This document shows positions 43,448-49,220 of a stretch of DNA of 49,220 bases, piece after piece. This DNA comes from Methanobacteriota archaeon (GTDB lineage Archaea; Thermoplasmatota; Poseidoniia; Poseidoniales; Poseidoniaceae): positions 1 to 49,220 of the forward strand of contig PAAW01000001.1 of assembly GCA_002699515.1 (NCBI GenBank), given 5' to 3'. Under the pieces are notes generated by a model, which was not told where the DNA came from, searched no databases, and saw nothing but the letters and a program-made list of their open reading frames with translations. The translations under genes and the position numbers were made by a program. How positions within the stretch are numbered: position 1 is the stretch's first letter; every line of letters starts with the position of its first letter.

Positions 43448-45208
43448 TCAATGAACAGGGTCTTGTACAAGCCCCATTAAGATGTCAAGATATAATTCTG
43501 TGCCATGTATTGGTACATTTAGGTCAAAGTTTTTAGAAATATGAGGGTCTATTTCGCCAATTTCGCCAATTTTCATTCCAGACACATAAATTTCAGCGCC
43601 TCTCCCTTTTAGCCAGGGTCCATGGCCTTCCGAAGTTTCCTTTAATTCGTAAATTATGCCAAATTTATCAAGTGCCATATCTCTCATTATTGCTTGTAGC
43701 ATTCCTCTTCCTTCAGCAAAGCCACCAGTAGGTGAAGCAATTAGCCAAGATGCATGAGTTTCATTTGAATGGTTTCTAACTACTTCTCCTAATTCATAGA
43801 CTCTTTGTGGTAATTCATTGTGTTTGTTAGCACTCAATAATCTAAGTAATCCTGGTAATAAATTAGTTCTTAGTAATGTGTGATCAACAGTAATTGGATT
43901 TGCTAAGGTTGTAGCAACTTCATGTTCATACCATCGAACATTTTTGAATTGATCATTTTCATTGGATAGTGTCAAACTAGTAATTTGCTGTAATCCTAAT
44001 CCTTGCAGGCATGTGGTAAAACGTCTTGTAAAATTAGAGGATTTTAATGCGGACCCTGCAAGAGGAGTCTTAGGTACGTCTGTACCTAAACTCTCATATC
44101 CATGCCCTATTGCAATTTCTTCTACGAGGTCTATAGGGTGTAGAATGTCAAATCTCCAACGAGGCATTTCAATCTCGATTATTTTATCTCCTACTATGAC
44201 GTCACTCATTTTCATTGCAATTTCTAAAGAATCTAATGGAGCATCTGTTATTCCAAGGAATCTTCCCCCCATTCTATTAATTGCATTTGATAAGTCTTCT
44301 TCCGTGAATTTTTTGCCAAGCATTGATTCTAATAGTCTGTCTGTTAATTCATGTTTTATAGGATTTCCATTGGGTGTTATGATTTTTTGATTATTGCAAT
44401 CATTAATTTCAACACTCTCCACTTTACCTCCTCTTGCTGCTAATTCTAAACAGACTAGTAAAAGGCTACATTCACATGCACGAGGATCCCACCCAGTAAC
44501 ATCAATAAAGAAATCTTTTGTTGAATTTTTAACTGTTGTATGATTTCCATTTATGATTGGAGGGAATGAAAGAACAGAATCATTTTGATCAATTATCATT
44601 GGATATTTATTCATGCCCTTTAATAGGTGTGCGTAATCTACTCCTTTTGGATGTTCTGATAATATTTTTTTAACACTTAAGTTTTCATTCATTGCTAATG
44701 GAATAAACTCAAAATCCTCATTAGTTGTGACAACTCTAAAATTAGGATTTAATTCTGAAAAATCATGCACTCCAATTGATGCTTTTGATCTTCTTTTCCC
44801 TAGGGAGAAATGTAATTTTTCTTGATGGTCCATAATAGTTTGAATAAATTCATTTATTTCATTTTCATTTTCGCCAGTATTTACATTTCTGACCACTGCA
44901 GCAAAAATTACAGGCCTTACATGTTTTAATGATTCATCAACATCTAAAGAAATACCGCTAGGTTCTATCTCAAGATTGGGAATTGCTTTTTGATTGTGAA
45001 GAAATGTTCTAGAAGCATGTGCCAAGGTTCCTGGTGATAGTAAGTCCGCTCTATCTGGAAAAATTTCTATTTCTATTTCCTTTTCATTATTCTCCTCAAC
45101 AGAGCAGCCAATATCTCCAATGTCATTTAGTAAATTTTTTGAATATTTAATTCCAAAACGAGATTGAATTTTTTCAAGGTCAGAATGGTTAAATTTTATA
45201 GTTGGCAT
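43448..45208 (-). CDS. pheT: Phenylalanine--tRNA ligase beta subunit, archaeal type
   Basis: 586 residues, the archaeal/eukaryotic length (bacterial PheT is near 800, with extra N-terminal domains). Recognisable parts are the N-terminal MPTIKFNHSDLEKIQSRFG and EIEIFPDRADLLSPGTLAHASRTFL, the B3/4 editing region (LLKGMNKYPMIIDQNDSVLSFPPIINGNHT), the B5 domain (RMGGRFLG) and the catalytic-like core (EIEMPRWRFDILHPIDLVEEIAIGHGYE, LGEVVRNH). It forms the heterotetramer with PheS, which is not in the window. GAGGA lies at SD distance from the ATG. It starts 9 bases after the GXGXG gene, in the same operon. Confidence 0.96.
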   Translation of the reverse strand: MPTIKFNHSDLEKIQSRFGIKYSKNLLNDIGDIGCSVEENNEKEIEIEIFPDRADLLSPGTLAHASRTFLHNQKAIPNLEIEPSGISLDVDESLKHVRPVIFAAVVRNVNTGENENEINEFIQTIMDHQEKLHFSLGKRRSKASIGVHDFSELNPNFRVVTTNEDFEFIPLAMNENLSVKKILSEHPKGVDYAHLLKGMNKYPMIIDQNDSVLSFPPIINGNHTTVKNSTKDFFIDVTGWDPRACECSLLLVCLELAARGGKVESVEINDCNNQKIITPNGNPIKHELTDRLLESMLGKKFTEEDLSNAINRMGGRFLGITDAPLDSLEIAMKMSDVIVGDKIIEIEMPRWRFDILHPIDLVEEIAIGHGYESLGTDVPKTPLAGSALKSSNFTRRFTTCLQGLGLQQITSLTLSNENDQFKNVRWYEHEVATTLANPITVDHTLLRTNLLPGLLRLLSANKHNELPQRVYELGEVVRNHSNETHASWLIASPTGGFAEGRGMLQAIMRDMALDKFGIIYELKETSEGHGPWLKGRGAEIYVSGMKIGEIGEIDPHISKNFDLNVPIHGTELYLDILMGLVQDPVH

Positions 45209-45217
45209 ATTAAATCC

Positions 45218-46762
45218 TCATTGACTAAACCACATCGGTAATGCTCTATCGTAACCTGCTAAGCGAATTCCGCTTAGGGCTGCTACTTGTTCGCTATTTG
45301 CTCGTAAATGTTTTCTTGCAATCTTTTCTACGCTATCGATGCCAAGTTCTTCAAGCCAGCCACGAAGTTCACTATGGATCGTAATTGAGTTCTTTTTAAT
45401 TTCATTTTCGCCTATTGAAATCACACCCGTTGCGCCACATCCTCTAGCAATCATAATATCTGCAGAAGATGCTAACCAAGGTATAGAAATAAATGTTGGA
45501 CATGTGGATTTATCTATTTTAGATTCTATAATCGACCGTCCTATTTTTGGAAGGCATGATGCAGCATGAAGTCCACTAGAATCTCTTAAATCTACAATTA
45601 CTCCTTGAATTAAGTGATTTTTACCACATGCATGTAGGCTGTTTACTCTCCCCAAACCATCTCTTAGAAGTATTGGAATAAGTCTTGAACTAATGGCTCT
45701 TATTGCAATTAGTAATCCATCTAGTACTTGTGGTGTCATTGCTGGCATTGATGCCAAATCAATTATGATGCCAGCTGCTTTCGGAATATCTGAATGTATT
45801 TTTTGAAAATTGTCTTGATTAATCATTAAAAAATCGGAATTGTTAGGTTTTGAAGTTACAATTGAACTAAAATCTTTAATTGATTTTGTTAATTCAAAAA
45901 TATGAGGGCAATTTAAACCAATACTTTCGATACTATCATCCAAACTTTCAATTTCATTGCCACCTAGTACTACAATCGTATCGAGTGTTTGTCCCTCAAC
46001 TAATCTTCTTTTATTTGGTTCTGGAACAATTCTAATTTCTGACCAATCTCCAATATGTGTTTTGGGCGGTTTTATTGACTCTATTTCTATGTCCTTATCT
46101 GCAACAATACAAATTACATCGTCTGAAATTTTTAATAAATCATCATCAAGATCCTCATTAAATGAATCTATTTCTTCTTTTGAAAGTGTAACTGTTTTTG
46201 CGCCTTCTCCAGGTTTAGGGCATCTTCCACTTACTAGTATTCTTCCGCCAGTCATTCTTGTTCCAATGGAATCCCCTACGTCTCCTACAACTAGTATTGT
46301 ACCTGCTTTCATTCCAGCACCTAGTTGAGAACCTGCATTTCCTCTAATGATTAACATCCCTCCCTTAAGTGATGAACCAGCAAATTTTCCGCAACCATCT
46401 CTTGCGATTATTTTCCCGTCAACCATTCCATGACCTAAGTGGTCACCAACCTTCCTTTCAATGACATGGTAACCTCCATTATTCCATGCCGCATGGAAAT
46501 CTCCTGCAGTTCCTTCAAGTGAAAAAGAACCACCTTGGCATAATATTGCATTCATTGATCCAAGATCACCTAAGATTCTAACTCGTCCTTTATCAGGCAA
46601 TGCTGGAGCTAAACCCATCTCTCCTTTTTTTGGAATTGGCTCACCATCTCTTGACCAACCAATCTTAATTGGCTTGTTCAATTCAATTCCTTGTTTGAGC
46701 ATTTTTCCTAAATCTCGGTTTAACTTCAAACTACGGACTACCTCTTCATGCATGTTGCCCAA
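45218..46762 (-). CDS. GXGXG (GltB C-terminal-like) domain fused to a degenerate FMN-barrel-like domain
   Basis: About 514 residues; TTG 46762 in the track, but ATG 46753 (MHEEVVRSL) is at least as likely. Residues 60-200 are a right-handed beta-helix of GXGXG repeats (GKIIARDGCGKFAGSSLKGGMLIIRGNAGSQLGAGMKAGTILVVGDVGDSIGTRMTGGRILV), as in the C-terminal domain of glutamate synthase and in FwdC. The second half resembles the FMN/Fe-S barrel of glutamate synthase (GVIVDLRDSSGLHAASCLP, ADIMIARGCGATGVISIG, ELRGWLEELGIDSVEKIARKHLRA) but lacks its Fe-S cysteine cluster motif. In normal GltB the order is FMN then GXGXG, so the order is reversed here. It may be an ammonia-transfer or scaffold protein rather than a complete glutamate synthase. 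Confidence 0.7.
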   Translation of the reverse strand: MGNMHEEVVRSLKLNRDLGKMLKQGIELNKPIKIGWSRDGEPIPKKGEMGLAPALPDKGRVRILGDLGSMNAILCQGGSFSLEGTAGDFHAAWNNGGYHVIERKVGDHLGHGMVDGKIIARDGCGKFAGSSLKGGMLIIRGNAGSQLGAGMKAGTILVVGDVGDSIGTRMTGGRILVSGRCPKPGEGAKTVTLSKEEIDSFNEDLDDDLLKISDDVICIVADKDIEIESIKPPKTHIGDWSEIRIVPEPNKRRLVEGQTLDTIVVLGGNEIESLDDSIESIGLNCPHIFELTKSIKDFSSIVTSKPNNSDFLMINQDNFQKIHSDIPKAAGIIIDLASMPAMTPQVLDGLLIAIRAISSRLIPILLRDGLGRVNSLHACGKNHLIQGVIVDLRDSSGLHAASCLPKIGRSIIESKIDKSTCPTFISIPWLASSADIMIARGCGATGVISIGENEIKKNSITIHSELRGWLEELGIDSVEKIARKHLRANSEQVAALSGIRLAGYDRALPMWFSQ

Positions 46763-46842
46763 AACGTTACGGTAGACTATCGCACTTAAACCGACAGGTA
46801 ATTTTTAGCATATTTCTTCTAATTTAGTACTTAATTTAGATA

Positions 46843-46852
46843 CGCATAATTT
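46843..46852 (+). promoter_or_regulatory. Possible box A for gap
   Basis: CGCATAATTT lies about 40 bases before ATG 46887 and about 10 before ATG 46854. The usual spacing of such elements in this window favours the downstream ATG as the start. Confidence 0.3.
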
Positions 46853-46886
46853 ATTGATGGCCTTCTCTGAGGTCTATTTGAATCAG

Positions 46887-47933
46887 ATGACTATCAAGGT
46901 TGCAATTAATGGATTTGGAACAATAGGAAAAAGAGTAGCGGATGCGGTAGATGCTCAGGAAGATATGGAAATTGTTGGCGTAACAAAAACCAGTCCGTCT
47001 TTTGGGTGTCAATTAGCAGTTCGTAAAGGTTACCCCTTGTATTGTACCTTTGATGAAGAAGATAAAATTGCTGCATTTGCAGGTGCAGGTTATGTTTGTA
47101 AAGGAGGTTTATCTGAGTTATTATCCATCTGTGATGTGATTGTTGATTGCTCTCCTGGTAAGGTAGGTGCTGAAAATTTAGAAAAATATCAGAATGCAGG
47201 AGTAAAATCAATATTCCAAGGAGGGGAAAAACATGCACTTACAGGGAAATCTTATACTTCGAGTGCAAACCATATTGAAAACCTTGGAGTTAATTGTACT
47301 AGGGTTGTTTCTTGCAATACTACTGGACTGTCTAGGACCTTAGTTCCAATTTATGAATTAGTACAAGGAAAAGGTTCTATTTCAGTAAACTCAGTTATGA
47401 TTAGAAGGGCTGCAGACCCAGGAGATTCTTCCAAAGGGCCAATTAATGCAATTAAGCCTGTGTTGAAGGTGCCTAGTCATCATGGGCCAGATTTAATGAC
47501 TGTAAAACCAGAAATAGATATCACCAGTCTTGCAGTTGCAGTACCTACAACAATAATGCACTTACATGCGATAACTGTTAATTTGCCTTTAGGGCATGGA
47601 CTTTCGACTGAAAAAGTATTGGAAACATGGAAAAATACTCAACGTGTAATTGTGATGAATGGTACAAAAAATAAGATTACATCAACTGCAGAAGTTATGG
47701 AACTTGCAAGAGATATTGGAAGAAAATGGGGAGATTTACATGAGATTTTTGTATGGGAAGACGGAGTTAGTTTACAAGACAATACTTTGTATTATTTCCA
47801 AGCTATACATCAGGAAAGTGATGTTATACCTGAAAATGTGGATGCAATACGTGCAATGATGGAAACAGAAACGGATTGGAAGGCCTCTGTAGAAAAAACA
47901 GATAGGGCAATTTCAGCATATTATGGGATATGA
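46887..47933 (+). CDS. gap: Type II glyceraldehyde-3-phosphate dehydrogenase (phosphorylating, archaeal)
   Basis: 348 residues from ATG 46887 (MTIKVAINGFGTIGKRVADAV); the longer ORF from 46854 adds 11 residues before the Rossmann strand. The nucleotide motif is NGFGTIGKR, and the catalytic cysteine is in VVSCNTTGLSRTL (near residue 143). SVMIRRAADPGDSSKGPINAIKP and VPTTIMHLHAITVNLP are typical of the archaeal family, which is very distant from bacterial GapA. It oxidises glyceraldehyde 3-phosphate with NAD(P) and phosphate, in glycolysis or gluconeogenesis. It diverges from the GXGXG gene across about 130 bases. Confidence 0.96.
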   Translation: MTIKVAINGFGTIGKRVADAVDAQEDMEIVGVTKTSPSFGCQLAVRKGYPLYCTFDEEDKIAAFAGAGYVCKGGLSELLSICDVIVDCSPGKVGAENLEKYQNAGVKSIFQGGEKHALTGKSYTSSANHIENLGVNCTRVVSCNTTGLSRTLVPIYELVQGKGSISVNSVMIRRAADPGDSSKGPINAIKPVLKVPSHHGPDLMTVKPEIDITSLAVAVPTTIMHLHAITVNLPLGHGLSTEKVLETWKNTQRVIVMNGTKNKITSTAEVMELARDIGRKWGDLHEIFVWEDGVSLQDNTLYYFQAIHQESDVIPENVDAIRAMMETETDWKASVEKTDRAISAYYGI

Positions 47934-47992
47934 ATACATTACAACTACGACATAGCATCAAAAACTGAAACAAGTTCGGGGTCTTGTTTCGT

Positions 47993-49220
47993 ATGAATAG
48001 AAAGGCGATTTCAATACTGCTTTGTTTACTATTCTTTCTGCCTATTTATTCTGCAAGTAATGGATTAGATGAAGAGCAAATAGTTGATGGTTGGGCAATG
48101 GAATCATCTAAACATTGGCATAGTAGTTCCCCAATATTGTCCCAAGAAACCTCAATAAATCCATTAAATCCAAAAATCCCATCTCCATATGGTGAATTTG
48201 ATCCACTAACTCAAAAGTCTCCAGTGCCTAAATTAGATTTTGCTGATTCAGATACATTGGCAATTTTGCAATTAAACACAAATAATGGAGAATTAATTAA
48301 GGGATTAAGTGAGGAATATGAATTCATTCCTCTTGATAGGATTTCTACTAATGTTTGGATGATTAAAAAGACCTCCTCAACTGATCATTTTTCTAAATTA
48401 GAAAATGATCAGGAAGTTCGTTGGGTTAAGAATTTACCACTTGGTTGGAAATTACATCCGCTTTTGAGTATGGATGATACATTAAATTCGTTAACCTTGG
48501 TTACAGTATTATCTCCAGACATGAATGATATTAATTTAGAACAGTTGAAGTTCGAATTAGTTGAATCTGGAATGGAAGTAGTTTCTTGCGATCTTATGGA
48601 CTGTATTGTTAAATTAGGTAAGTTTCCAAATAAGAATTTAGGGACATTATTAATCGATAATCGTATTGTCTGGATAGAACCAAGTATCTCTTATGTTCTT
48701 ACAAATGCACAAGCAGGTGAGCAGTCTGGGATACAACCCTTATTGAATAATTGGAATTCTGGGTTAAATGGGAGTGGTGAAACAGTTTCTATTGTAGATA
48801 CTGGTTTGGATATGGATCATAGTGATTATGCTAATCAATTAATATCTGTTCCGAACGGTTTTGGCCTTGATAATAATCCCAGCGACTCAATTTCAGGGCA
48901 TGGGACTCATGTTACTGGCACTCTTTTGGGAGATGGAAGTGGAGAGTCGGAGGCGACTGGAATAGCACCTGCAGCCACTTTGTATATGTATCAATTAGAA
49001 AATAATCAGCAAGGAGTAATTGGGCGTATTGGTTCAATTTACAATTTGATGCAAGATGCCTATGACAGGGGTGCTAGGTTTCAATCTACTAGTTGGGTTT
49101 CAGAAAATGCAGGGGGCCAATATAATAGTGATAGCCAGAGTGTAGATAGATTTCTTTGGATTAATCGGGATTTCACTGCGATATATTCTGCAGGAAACAA
49201 TGGAAGTAACGGGATAAATA
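47993..49220 (+). CDS. Secreted subtilisin-like serine protease (S8), 3' end outside the window
   Basis: Not in the ORF track because it runs off the window. From ATG 47993 the frame is open to base 49220 (about 409 codons). The signal peptide is MNRKAISILLCLLFFLPIYSASN. A long propeptide-like region (ILQLNTNNGELIKGLSEEYEFIPLDRI) precedes the catalytic domain. The Asp is in VSIVDTGLDMDHSDY, the His in SISGHGTHVTGTLLGD and the oxyanion Asn probably in AIYSAGNNGSNG. The catalytic Ser lies beyond the edge. It is not a close copy of the 24011 subtilase: the propeptide and active-site flanks differ. Probably another exported protease for peptide scavenging. Confidence 0.9.
   Translation, partial: MNRKAISILLCLLFFLPIYSASNGLDEEQIVDGWAMESSKHWHSSSPILSQETSINPLNPKIPSPYGEFDPLTQKSPVPKLDFADSDTLAILQLNTNNGELIKGLSEEYEFIPLDRISTNVWMIKKTSSTDHFSKLENDQEVRWVKNLPLGWKLHPLLSMDDTLNSLTLVTVLSPDMNDINLEQLKFELVESGMEVVSCDLMDCIVKLGKFPNKNLGTLLIDNRIVWIEPSISYVLTNAQAGEQSGIQPLLNNWNSGLNGSGETVSIVDTGLDMDHSDYANQLISVPNGFGLDNNPSDSISGHGTHVTGTLLGDGSGESEATGIAPAATLYMYQLENNQQGVIGRIGSIYNLMQDAYDRGARFQSTSWVSENAGGQYNSDSQSVDRFLWINRDFTAIYSAGNNGSNGIN

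Noticed and set aside
1-49220. Mobile element, prophage, toxin-antitoxin or defence island
   Set aside because: No transposase, integrase, terminal repeats, phage structural gene, restriction or CRISPR gene was found; the STAND ATPase alone does not establish a defence locus.

Overview
The window looks like a stretch of chromosome from a planktonic Thermoplasmatota-type archaeon, most probably Candidatus Poseidoniia (Marine Group II, or possibly III). The archaeal signal comes from the information-processing and metabolic genes: archaeal-type GluRS, PheT, ribosomal protein S15, RNase HII, archaeosine synthase (ArcS), a UPF0201 RNA-binding protein, split-type GMP synthetase subunit B and type II GAPDH. 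The DNA is AT-rich throughout and packed tightly. No intergenic gap reaches 300 bases, convergent genes share stop codons, and operons join through NTGA or TGATG overlaps. I saw no insertion sequence, integrase, CRISPR array or rRNA. There is one tRNA (Asn, GTT), on the minus strand.

Layout. 1-3434: the 3' part of a large surface beta-helix/Ig-like protein with a C-terminal membrane anchor, interrupted in frame by a TAG at 705-707. 3498-6020: a STAND-type signalling ATPase (winged helix, NB-ARC-like NTPase, TPRs). 6017-10590 (minus): a MBL-fold hydrolase of the YycJ/WalJ family followed by three coupled genes with prepilin-like N-termini; the middle one probably starts at CTG. 10766-16474: a giant secreted protein with thrombospondin type 3-like calcium-binding repeats and an embedded propeller-like region. 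16484-18087: a small helical protein, a lipoprotein with an HExxH protease motif, and a small membrane protein. 18176-22690: a pyroglutamyl peptidase-NUDIX fusion, UPF0201, a GT2 glycosyltransferase, an SPFH protein and a membrane zinc-ribbon protein. 22748-23964: DnaJ and tRNA-Asn. 24011-27957 (minus): purE-guaAB purine genes followed by a membrane-anchored subtilase. 28009-30679: a membrane protein and a class II glutamine amidotransferase diverging from a shared TATA element, then two small membrane proteins. 30682-37955: two large membrane-anchored surface proteins (minus) flanking arcS, rps15 and a probable degenerate RecJ/Cdc45-like gene (plus). 38023-40607: a small helical protein, a CBS-pair protein and gltX. 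40644-46762 (minus): rnhB, a surface protein, pheT and a GXGXG/FMN-like fusion, forming an operon with gltX. 46887-49220: type II gap and the 5' part of a second subtilase.

Two themes run through the region. One is conventional housekeeping: translation, tRNA modification, purines, central carbon and chaperoning. The other is an unusually heavy investment in exported proteins: five large single-span or multi-span surface proteins with cytoplasmic tails, one giant Ca-binding protein, two subtilases, a lipoprotein protease and a pilin-like cluster. This fits a particle-attached or protein-degrading marine heterotroph (inference). The most novel-looking items are the pilin-like trio with its CTG start, the Pcp-NUDIX fusion, the domain-order-reversed GXGXG/FMN-like protein, the motif-less RecJ-like neighbour of S15 and the wHTH-STAND-TPR ATPase.
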